The notes under the pieces are model-generated. The model was not told the DNA's origin, made no database searches, and saw nothing but the letters and a program-made list of their open reading frames with translations. From Petrolisthes cinctipes (taxonomy: Eukaryota; Arthropoda; Malacostraca; Decapoda; Porcellanidae), in assembly GCA_033782935.1 (NCBI GenBank), contig JAWQEG010000717.1:1674001-1738000 (forward strand): 64,000 bases of DNA, read 5' to 3'. Position numbers and translations under genes: made by a program. Positions 13,830 to 22,200 of the stretch are shown here, piece after piece; position 1 is the stretch's first letter, and each line of letters starts with the position of its first letter.

Positions 13830-14102
13830 TGTAGTGTTCCATAAAATAGGTCGATTTTCTTTGATTGAGTGTGTAACCATTCTCTAATTATCTACCAGCC
13901 CTGTATTTTGATTCATTTACCATTACATTCCTTCATGCAGATAGCCTATGCAATTTCTTTCAGCATATTCTCTTTGCCATTTTGTGTAATATCATTGTCT
14001 GCATACTCTTGCAAAATTTCATGTATACAACATATGTATTATACATTTAATACCATAACCAAATATTCTTAGCTTTGTTAATGTCAGGTACGCAGAGAAT
14101 TG

Positions 14103-14108
14103 TATATA
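14103..14108 (+). promoter_or_regulatory. Possible TATA box in 5' LTR
   Basis: TATATA, about 275 nt into the LTR, in a region identical in both LTRs. It is a plausible core promoter for the element, but no initiator or start site can be proven. No clear AATAAA polyadenylation signal was seen in the LTR. Confidence 0.35.
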
Positions 14109-14174
14109 CTGTTAACTAATTTTTTGACATTAAAATAATAAGGAACTATTCACCGCATCTCTCTCTTCCTTGAG

Positions 14175-14232
14175 CACTTCTTAAAGAGAGTTATAGACAC
14201 TAACACTTCTTAAAGAGAGTTATAGACACTAG
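14175..14232 (+). repeat. 29-bp tandem duplication inside 5' LTR
   Basis: CACTTCTTAAAGAGAG.. occurs at 14,175 and again at 14,204, with period 29 and only the last base differing. The 3' LTR has the same pair at 19,094 and 19,123, so the duplication predates this insertion. Duplicated stretches in LTRs are sometimes enhancer elements, but no factor site is recognised here. Confidence 0.85.
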
Positions 14233-14335
14233 CTCCTGAGGCTGAGAAGTGTAGTGGAGAAACCCTGACAGTGGCCCTTACCCAGGAGCCTTCTTTAGGT
14301 AGCAGCACAACTTATAGTTGGTGGCTACACCACCC

Positions 14336-14714
14336 ACCAACAAGTGGTGACCCCCGGAGATTGCAGCCGTCACCAACAAGTGGTGACCACCGGAGATTGC
14401 AGCCGTCACCAACAAGTGGTAACCCCCGGAGATTGCAGCCGTCACCAACAAGTGGTGACCCCCGGAGATTGCAGCCGTCACCAACAAGTGGTGACCCCCG
14501 GAGATTGCAGCCGTCACCAACAAGTGGTGACCCCCGGAGATTGCAGCTGTCACCAACAAGTGGTGACCCCCTGAGATTGCAGCTGTCACCAACAAGTGGT
14601 GACCCCCGGAGAGTGCAGCTGTCACCAACAAGTGGTGATCCCCGGAGAGAGCAGCTGCAGCAATCACCAACAAGTGGTGACCCCCGGAGAGTGCAGCTGC
14701 CGCGATCGCCAACA
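14336..14714 (+). repeat. 36-bp minisatellite repeating the LTR end/PBS junction
   Basis: AGTGGTGACCCCCGGAG-like copies start at 14,343, 14,379, 14,415, 14,451, 14,487, 14,523, 14,559, 14,595, 14,631 and 14,673. Spacing is 36 bp, except that the last interval is 42 bp. Each copy is preceded by CACCAACA, the same last eight bases as the LTR. Each unit therefore repeats the LTR end, the 2-nt spacer and the primer binding site. CACCA and TGGTG also form a 5-bp inverted repeat in every unit. Degenerate copies follow at about 14,715, 14,769 and 14,841. Since 36 is a multiple of three and the unit has no stop on either strand in one frame, long open frames appear on both strands, which is a repeat effect. 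Confidence 0.93.
14345..14359 (+). other. Primer binding site (first copy)
   Basis: TGGTGACCCCCGGAG begins 2 nt after the 5' LTR. The leading TGG pairs with the CCA end of a tRNA, the usual start for minus-strand DNA synthesis. The tRNA could not be named from memory. Identical or nearly identical copies recur downstream in the 36-bp repeat, so which one primes is uncertain, but this is the one at the standard position. Confidence 0.75.
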
Positions 14715-15030
14715 AGAGTGGATCAAGCTGCAGTCTACAAGAACGCCTTTGCCCTGCAGTCACTATCAAGTAGTGACCTGGAGTGTTGCCGCTACCCTCC
14801 AATAGTCTACAAGAACGCCTTTGCCCTGCAGTCACCATCAAGAGGTGACTTGAGTTGCTACCTCTCCTGTGCAGCTGTTGCTCCTGCCACAGTGCCACTG
14901 TCCATCCTACCCTGAGGCATCACCAGTCCACAGCAGCCATCTGTAGGCCTCCAACTACGCCGTTGCTGCCTGCCATCCAACACCTATACACCACTGGTAC
15001 TCGCGGCAGTCTAGCTACCAGCAACAGTGC

Positions 15031-15200
15031 TTCACCTTGGATTACAGTGCTTCACCTGGATTACAGTGCTTCACCTTGGATTACAGTGCTTCACCTTGGA
15101 TTACAGTGCTTCACCTTGGATTACAGTGCTTCGCCTTGGATTACAGTGCTTCACCTTGGATTACAGTGCCTCACCCTGGATTACAGTGTTTCACTCTGGA
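15031..15200 (+). repeat. 20-bp tandem repeat in the leader
   Basis: TTCACCTTGGATTACAGTGC repeats about eight and a half times with period 20 (one 19-bp unit near 15,051). The later units carry substitutions (TTCGCCTTGG, CTCACCCTGG, TTCACTCTGG). The short open frames across it change frame from unit to unit and are not treated as genes. Confidence 0.92.
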
Positions 15201-15347
15201 CAGTGTATTGTCCTTTATTATTAGTGCCTTGTGTGTGAATTACAGTGCCAGTGTATTCAGCAGCACACTGATATAACCTGACTAACGCAGCTGCCGTGAT
15301 ATCAGGTAACCCTCGTCAGCATTTACACCCTGAGTTCACTGACCAGT

Positions 15348-15674
15348 ATGTCTACTGAGGATCTCTCAAACTCAGGCAACCACACTGCCACTGCAGTAGC
15401 CATGAGAGCCCCTGCTTTCTGCAACCAAGAAAATTCCCAAATTGCCCAGCTCGCCAATCTAATTTCCCAGCTTACAATGGAAGTCAGCAACCTGAAGAAA
15501 CAAATCAACAACCACCCAAGTTCCCGACCCTCGACGCCAAACCGCCAACACCAGCGGTCACGTTCAAGGAGCACTTCAAACTTCTGCTACTACCATCGCA
15601 GGTTTAGGGATAAGGCTCTCAAGTGTGAAAAGCCCTGCAGCTACATGGCGTCAAACAACAACGGCGAACATTAA
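15348..15674 (+). pseudogene. gag remnant with capsid region deleted (108 codons)
   Basis: The ATG at 15,348 opens 108 codons. Residues 1-24 look like a Gag N-terminus (MSTEDLSNSG.., ending in a RAPAF block like the [K/R]APPFW start of many animal Ty3/gypsy capsids). Residues about 25-50 are a heptad-like coiled coil (QIAQLANLISQL). Next comes a basic Arg-Ser stretch (QRSRSRS), then CYYH..F..KC..PC, the atypical zinc-knuckle tail usually just before protease in invertebrate Ty3/gypsy elements. Family Gag proteins usually have 200 or more residues, and the capsid body between the first and second blocks is absent, with the join near 15,417-15,425. The frame stops at 15,674, 46 nt after the pol frame opens, and pol lies in the -1 frame. 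Gag would normally form the particle; this one probably cannot. Confidence 0.75.
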
Positions 15675-17746
15675 CGCAGCATAATGTTTGCCATACTCAG
15701 TCTACGCTGCTCCACATCTTTGATCGCCGGTCCCATACCAAGTTCCTGGTAGACACCGGTGCCGACGTAAGTGTCCTCCCTGCTACAGCCAGCCAGCGGT
15801 CGCTACCTCCTTCTCTGCATCTCTATGCTGCTAATGGTACCAAGATACCTGTATACTCGCGGCAAACAGTGCATCTGGATCTGAACCTTCGCCGCTCTTT
15901 TCAATGGACATTCTACGTAGGAGCAGTGTCACAAGCCATCCTTGGTGCTGATTTTCTCCATCACTTCAACCTGATGGTAGACGTAAGAGGACAAAAATTG
16001 GTCGACCCACTCACAGATATCTTTACAAATGCACAGCCAGCACCTGGTGACAGCACACACCTGTCTGCTATCAACCATGACCACAAGTTTGCTGACCTCC
16101 TCAAGTCATTCCCTATGCTGACACAACCCTACTCATCCAGCATACCTGCCAAGCATCACGTGACTCATCATATAGAGACTACCGGACCCCCAGTGCATGC
16201 CAAGGCCCGACGCTTAGCCCCTGAGCGTTATAAGAAAGCCAAAGCCGAGTTCGAATCTCTGATGAGTAAAGGCATTATACGGCCCAGCAGCAGCAACTGG
16301 TCGTCGGCTCTTCACATTGTTCCTAAGAAGACCGGAGACATACAACCTTGTGGTGACTACCGTGCCCTCAATTCACGCACCGTGGAAGATAGATATCCTG
16401 TGCCCAACATTCAAGAGTTCACTTCCCAACTCTCAGGTTCCACTATCTTCTCTCGGATCGACCTCGTCAAAGCATTTCATCAGATTCCAATCCATCCCAC
16501 TGACATCCCGAAGACGGCCATTATCACACCTTTTGGCATGTTTGAATACGTCCGGATGCCCTTTGGATTGCGGAACGCGGCACAAACGTTTCAACGCTTC
16601 ATAGATGAGGTCCTTCGAGGTCTACCCTACTGTTTTGCCTACATAGATGACCTTCTCATTGCTAGTCCTGATGAAGCCAGCCACAAGCAACACCTCCGCC
16701 AAGTCCTCCAGAGACTGCAAGATTATGGCATCCAAATCAACACAGACAAGTCCGAACTCGGTGTGATATCCCTTGAGTTCCTAGGTCACACAGTCTCTCC
16801 AGCAGGCATTGCTCCACTTCCCTCAAAGTGCGAGTCCATCCAGCAGTTTCCCAGGCCATCTACCCAACGCCAGCTCAAGGAGTTCCTTGGGATGGTTAAT
16901 TACTATAACCGCTTCATTCCACACTGCTCACTCCTGCTACGACCATTGTATGCCATGATTAAACCTTGCAAGAGAGGTCAATCTGTTACCCTCGTCTGGA
17001 CTGAAGAAGTGGAAGCGGCCTTCCTCTCAACAAAACAGGCCCTCAGCGACGCTGCCACGCTCTCTTTTCCTGCACCAGACGCAGAAACTTCAATTGCTAC
17101 AGACGCCTCAAACATTGGTGTTGGTGCCGTCCTACAACAGCGTGTCGGTACATACTGGAAGCCAATTGCCTTCTTTTCCAAGAAACTCACCTCGGCGGAG
17201 TCGAAGTATAGCGCCTATGACAGGGAGTTACTTGCCATCTTCAAAGCTGTCAAGCGTTTTCGCTACTTCATCGAGGGACGCAGTTTCCACATCTACACTA
17301 ACCACAAGCCACTCACTACAGCATTCCTCAGAAATAAGGAATCTTACACCCCACGACAAATGCGCCACATGGACTACATTGCCCAGTTTACCACGGATAT
17401 ACGATACGTCAAAGGTGCCGACAATGCCCCAGCTGATGCCCTCTCTCGAAACATCAGTACTGTAAAATCTTCTCCCATCGACTATGCCACCATTGCTGCT
17501 GATCAAGTCGGTGACGCTGAGCTACAGCGACTGTTGGATAACCCTGCACTACAGATGAAGAAGATTACACTTCCAGACACCCAGGTGACACTGTACGCTG
17601 ACACCTCCACCGACACTCTCCGTCCATACATACTAGAGAAACATCGACACCAGCTCTTCAAGAAGTTACATGACCTCTCACACCCTGGAATCCGTGCCTC
17701 GCACCAGATGATGTCTTCCCGCTTCATATGGGAGGGGCATAAATAA
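15629..17746 (+). pseudogene. pol: protease, reverse transcriptase, RNase H, start of integrase
   Basis: Frame open from just after a TGA at 15,626 to TAA at 17,744. It has no clear ATG of its own, so entry from gag by -1 frameshifting is likely. Domains: aspartic protease with [10 protein letters not shown] (Asp codon 15,752) and the LGADFL block; reverse transcriptase from about 16,200 with the catalytic YIDD at 16,640-16,651; RNase H with Asp at 17,102, Glu at 17,225 and Asp at 17,435; integrase zinc domain with His codons at 17,669 and 17,681. The third RNase H catalytic residue (codon 17,300), normally Asp in T-D-H-K-P-L, is Asn, which should abolish cleavage of the RNA template. The frame ends early because of one extra G in the run at 17,734-17,737. 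Protease and RT look intact. Confidence 0.9.
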
Positions 17747-18737
17747 AGACGTCAGACACTGGGCACGCACATGTATACGCTGTCAAGCTTCCAAGGTCAC
17801 ACGCCATACACACTCTCCTGCAGCCACCTTTACGCCAGTCACCGAGAGATTTGACCATGTCCACATAGACCTCGTTGGCCCACTTCCGTACTCCAATGGC
17901 TATCGATATTTACTCACCTGTGTGGACCGCTTCACACGCTGGCCTGAGGCAGTACCTCTCACCGACATCACCACGGATGCTGTTGCACGTGCCTTCATCG
18001 CTACATGGGTGTCCAGGTTTGGTGTGCCTCTAAGCCTTACTTCTGACCGAGGTGGTCAGTTTGAGTCAGGCGTGTGGAATAAGGTCATGATACTCCTTGG
18101 CATCCGCCGATACAGGACCGCCAGCTATCACCCACAGGCCAACGGAACGGTCGAACGATTCCACCGCCAGCTGAAATCTTCCCTGGCAGCTTCAGCCCAG
18201 AGAGAAGATTGGTCAATAGCACTACCTCTTGTCCTCCTTGGCATCAGAACTTCACTCAAAACGGATCTGCACAACTCCTCTGCAGAGCTTGTATATGGCT
18301 CTACGCTCAGGCTCCCAGGTGAGCTTCTCTCTGCCACATCAAACCCCGAGCCTTGCAGCGTTCAGGACTTTGCAACACACCTGAAAAATACCATGAAGTG
18401 CCTCCAGCCAGTGCAGCCTCGTACGTCCAACTCGAAGACCTTCGTTCACCAGGACCTGGAAGCCTGCACACACGTCTTTGTTAGAGTCGATGCAGTCAAA
18501 AGGCCCCTTCAGCAGCCATATCAGGGCCCCTTCCAAGTAGTTCGCAGGACGAGGAAGAACTTCACTATCGACAAACATGGTTCTCAAGAAGTTGTGGCCG
18601 TAGACCGGGTCAAGCCTGCTCATATCCTGAATCCGGACCAGATGCTGCAAGCAGTGCAAGTGACTGTTCCTCCAACACATGCTGGAAACAACAAACTACG
18701 ACACACAAGAGTATCGTTCCTCCTTCCTCGAAACTAG
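17735..18737 (+). pseudogene. pol: integrase core and GPY/F end, out of frame
   Basis: Continues integrase in the +1 frame after the G-run insertion and stays open to TAG at 18,735-18,737. It contains the CIRC half of the zinc finger (Cys codons 17,772 and 17,781) and the D,D-35-E catalytic triad: Asp at 17,868, Asp at 18,045 and Glu at 18,153, with exactly 35 residues between the last two. The GPF of the GPY/F module is at 18,525. Integrase inserts the DNA copy into the genome. The catalytic core is conserved, but the His and Cys halves of the zinc finger now sit in different frames, so no whole integrase would be made without frameshifting. No chromodomain or env follows, and the stop codon overlaps the polypurine tract. 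Confidence 0.9.
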
Positions 18738-18745
18738 GGGGGGAG
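18736..18745 (+). other. Polypurine tract
   Basis: AGGGGGGGAG lies 3 nt before the 3' LTR. A purine run at this place primes plus-strand DNA synthesis in LTR elements. It overlaps the integrase stop codon, which leaves no space for a further gene. Confidence 0.88.
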
Positions 18746-18748
18746 TAT

Positions 18749-19261
18749 TGTAGTGTACCATAAAATAGGTCGATTTTCTTTGATTGAGTGTGTAACCATT
18801 CTCTAATTATCTACCAGCCCTGTATTGTGATTCATTTACCATTACATTCCTTCATGCAGATAGCCTATGCAATTTCTTTCAGCATATTCTCTTTGCCATT
18901 TTGTGTAATATCATTGTCTGCATACTCTTGCAAAATTTCATGTATACAACATATGTATTATACATTTAATACCATAACCAAATACTCTTAGCTTTGTTAA
19001 CGTCAGGTACGCAGAGAATTGTATATACTGTTAACTAATTTTTTGACATTAATATAATAAGGAACTATTCACCGCATCTCTCTCTTCCTTGAGCACTTCT
19101 TAAAGAGAGTTATAGACACTAACACTTCTTAAAGAGAGTTATAGACACTAGCTCCTGAGGCTGAGAAGTGTAGTGGAGAAACCCTGACAGTGGCCCTTAC
19201 ACAAGAGCCTTCTTTAGGTAGCAGCACAACTTATAGTTGGTGGCTACACAACCCACCAACA
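18749..19261 (+). repeat. 3' long terminal repeat
   Basis: 513 bp, gap-free match to the 5' LTR with eight substitutions, including GTACC for GTTCC near the start, ATTGTG for ATTTTG, AACGTC for AATGTC, and ACACAAG for ACCCAGG near the end. The two LTRs are identical at insertion, so these differences date from afterwards. The internal 29-bp duplication is at 19,094-19,151 and the TATATA is also retained. Confidence 0.96.
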
Positions 19262-19265
19262 CATG
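19262..19265. other. Target site duplication, right (CATG)
   Basis: CATG followed by CATCTTC, the normal continuation of the satellite monomer, which confirms where element sequence ends and host sequence resumes. Confidence 0.9.
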
Positions 19266-22200
19266 CATCTTCATTACCAGTTTACATCTCAAATTCAGGC
19301 TCAAAACACCCAAAAATTCAATATTTGTTGGTCCCAGAAGCGATCTGTACATGCCTACTTAGTGCTGGAATTTTTTCAAAATATAGGCTCAAAACATGCT
19401 AAAAATCGATATTTTAAGTGTCTCAAGTCGATATGTGCATTCATCTTCTGTAACCGTTTATATCTCAAATTCAGGCTCAAAACACCCGAAAATTCAATAT
19501 TTTTGGGTCCCAGAAGCGATCTGTGCATGTCTACTCAGTGCTAGAATTTTTTCAAAATATAGGCTCAAAACATGCTGAAAATCAATATTTTAGGTGCCCA
19601 AAGTCGATATGTGTATGCATCTTCTGTACCCGTTTATATCTTAAATTCAGGCTCAAAACACTCGAAAATTCGATATATTTGTGTCCCAGAAGTGATCTGT
19701 ACATGCCTACTCCTTGCTAGTATATTTTCAAGATACAGACCCAAAACATGCTCAAAATCGATATGTTAGCTGCAAAAAGTCAATATGTGCATGCATCTTC
19801 AGTACCCGTTTATATCTCAAATTCAGGCTCAAAACACCCAAAAATTCAATATTTGTTGGTCCCAGAAGCAATTTGTACATGCCTACTTAGTGCTGGAATT
19901 TTTTCAAAATATAGGCTCAAAACATGCTAAAAATCGATATTTTAAGTGTCTAAAGTCGATATGTGCATGCATCTTCAGTACCCATTTATATCTCAAATTC
20001 AGGCTCAAAACTCCCGAAAATTCGATATTTCTGGGTCCCAAAAGCGATCTGTACATGCCTACTCCGTGTTAGAGTATTTTAGAATACAGGCTCAAAACAT
20101 GCTGAAATTCGATATTTTATGTGCCCATAGTCAATATATGTATGCATCTTCTGTACCCGTTTATATCTCAAATTCAGGCTCAAAACCCCCGAAAATTCGA
20201 TATTTTTGGGTCCCAGAAGCGATCTGAACATGCCTACTTAGTGCTAGAATATTTTCAAAATATAGGCCCAAAACATGCTAAAAATCGATATTTTGGGTGC
20301 CAAAAGTCGATATGTGCAGGCATCTTCTGTACCCGTTTATATCTTAAATTCAGGCTCAAAACACTCGAAAATTCGATATATATGTGTCCCAGAAGCGATC
20401 TGTACATGCCTACTCTGTGTTAGAGTATTTTCAGAATACATGTCCAAAACATGTTCAAAATCGATATTTTGGGTGCCCAAAGTCTATATGTGCCTGCATC
20501 TTCTGTACCCGTTTATATCCCAAACTCAGGCTCAAAACACCCGAAAATTCGATATTTTTTGGTCGCAGAAGCGGTCTGTACAGTCCTACTCCATGTTAGA
20601 GTATTTTCAAAATACAGGCCCAAAACATGCTCAAAATCAATATTTTGGGTGACCAAAGTCGATATGTGAATGCATCTTCTGTACCCGTTTATATCCCAAA
20701 TTCAGGCTCAAAACACCCGAAAATTCGATATTTTTGGGACCCAGAAGCGATCTGTACATGCCTCATTAGTGCTAGAATATTTTCAAAATATAGGCCCAAA
20801 ACATGCTAAAAATCGATATTTTGGGTGCCAAAAGTCGATATGTGCAGGCATCTTCTGCACACGTTTATATCTTAAATTCAGGCTCAAAACACTCGAAAAT
20901 TCGATATATATGTGTCCCAGAAACGATCTGTACATGCCTACTCCGTGTTAGAGTATTTTCAGAATACATGCCCAAAACATGCTCAAAATCGATATTTTGG
21001 GTGCCCAAAGTTTATATGTGCATGGATCTTCTGTACCCGTTTATATCTCAAATTTAGGCTCAAAACACCCAAAATTCGGTATTTTTTGGTCCCAGAATTG
21101 ATCTGTACATGCCTACTACTTCCAAGTATGTTTTCAAGATGCAGACCCAAAACATGCTCAAAATCGATATTTTAGGTGCAAAAAGTCAATATGTGCATGC
21201 ATCTTCTGTACCCGTTTATATCCCAAAATCAGGCTCAAAACACCCGAAAATTCGATATTTTTTGGTCGCAGAAGCGATCTGTTCATGCCTACTCCATGTT
21301 AGAGTATTTTCAAAATACAGGCCCAAAACATGCTCAAAATCAATATTTTGGGTGACCAAAGTCGATATGTGAATGCATCTTCTGTACCCGTTTATATCTC
21401 AAATTCAGGCTATAAACCCCCGAAAATTCGGTATTTTTGGGTCCCAGAAGCGATCTGTACATGCCTACTCCTTGCTAGTATGTTTTAAAGATACAGACCC
21501 AAAACATGCTCAAAATCGATATTTTAGGTACAAAAAGTCGATATATGCATGCATCTTCAGTACCCGTTTATATCTCAAATTGTGGATCAAAACACCCGAA
21601 AATTCGATATTTTTGGGTCCCAGAAGCGATCTGTACATGCCTACTCAGTGTTAGAGTATTATCTAAATAAAGGCCCAAAACATGCTGAAAATCGATATTT
21701 TATTTGCCCAAAGTCAATATGTGTATGCATCTTCTGTACCCGTTTATATCCCAAATTCAGGCTCAAAACACCCGAAAATTCGATATTTTTGGGTCCCAGA
21801 AGCGATCTGTACATGCCTACTCTGTGTTAGAATATTTTCAGAATACATGCCCAAAACATGCTCAAAATCGATATTTTGGGTGCCCAAAGTTTATATGTGC
21901 ATACATCTTCTGTACCCGTTTATATCTCAAATTTAGGCTCAAAACACCCAAAATTCGGTATTTTTTGGTCCCAGAATTGATCTGTACATGCCTACTACTT
22001 CCAAGTATGTTTTCAAGATGCAGACCCAAAAGATGCTCAAAATCGATATTTTAGGTGCAAAAAGTCAATATGTGCATGCATCTTCAGTACCCGTTTATAT
22101 CTCAAATTCAGGATCAAAACACCCGAAAATTCGATATTTTTGCGTCCCAGAAGCGATCTGTACATGCCTACACAGTGCTAGAATGTTTTCAAAATATAGG
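19266..22200. repeat. Satellite zone next to the retroelement, with an 879-bp duplication
   Basis: The first monomers resemble those at 7.5 and 11.9 kb (TTTGTTGGTCCCAG, TTTACATCTC), so this zone belongs with the left arm. Towards its end, 20,803-21,178 matches 21,682-22,057 at an offset of 879 bp (five monomers minus 1 bp). The copies share rare changes such as CTACTACTTCCAAGTATG and a shortened CACCCAAAATTCGG. Part of this block appears again near 26,949-27,203. Confidence 0.8.

Larger units (their letters stand above)
13830..14342 (+). repeat. 5' long terminal repeat
   Basis: 513 bp, TGTAG...CAACA, with the short TGT/ACA inverted ends typical of integrase substrates. It aligns without gaps to the 3' LTR at 18,749-19,261 with 8 substitutions (about 1.6%). 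The right boundary is set by the 3' LTR copy, which leaves identity after CCACCAACA where the CATG duplication begins. A short open frame in it (13,869-14,072) recurs in the other LTR and looks non-coding. Confidence 0.96.
14343..15347 (+). other. Internal leader between 5' LTR and gag
   Basis: About 1 kb without a convincing gene. In order it holds the 36-bp PBS minisatellite (to about 14,714), a 72-bp duplication of a GTCTACAAGAACGCC block (14,733 and 14,805, twice 36 bp), unique sequence to about 15,020, a 20-bp tandem repeat (15,031-15,200) and about 150 bp of unique sequence before the gag start. A leader this long and repetitive suggests repeated replication slippage. Confidence 0.8.
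13830..19261 (+). mobile_element. Ty3/gypsy LTR retrotransposon, full span, degenerate
   Basis: A 5,432-bp element bounded by 513-bp LTRs that start TGTAG and end CAACA, with 4-bp target duplications. Internal order is primer binding site, repeat-rich leader, shortened gag, protease, reverse transcriptase, RNase H, integrase with GPY/F motif, and polypurine tract. RT and RNase H preceding integrase identify the Ty3/gypsy order. No env or chromodomain is present between integrase and the 3' LTR. The insertion is precise: 47 nt of monomer on the left (13,783-13,829) plus 129 nt on the right (19,266-19,394) make one 176-bp unit. Defects in gag, RNase H and integrase indicate it cannot move on its own, although LTR ends, primer binding site and polypurine tract remain. 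Confidence 0.97.

Noticed and set aside
13869..14072. 67-codon open frame in the 5' LTR (also in the 3' LTR at 18,788)
   Set aside because: Short, with no recognisable domain. Its presence in both LTRs is explained by LTR duplication.
14271..14915. Open frames of about 210 codons on both strands across the 36-bp repeat
   Set aside because: The unit length is a multiple of three with no stops, so both strands stay open. The plus frame starts at GTG inside the LTR and encodes only an SPTSGDPRRLQ-type repeat.
14855..15276. Overlapping short frames across the 20-bp repeat
   Set aside because: The 20-bp unit shifts frame each copy and the translations are low-complexity repeats.
16978..17727. 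Minus-strand and alternate-frame open frames within pol
   Set aside because: They are shadows of the strongly conserved RT, RNase H and integrase coding frame.
18738..18748. Possible env or chromodomain after integrase
   Set aside because: Only the polypurine tract and three bases separate the integrase stop from the 3' LTR, so there is no room for another domain.
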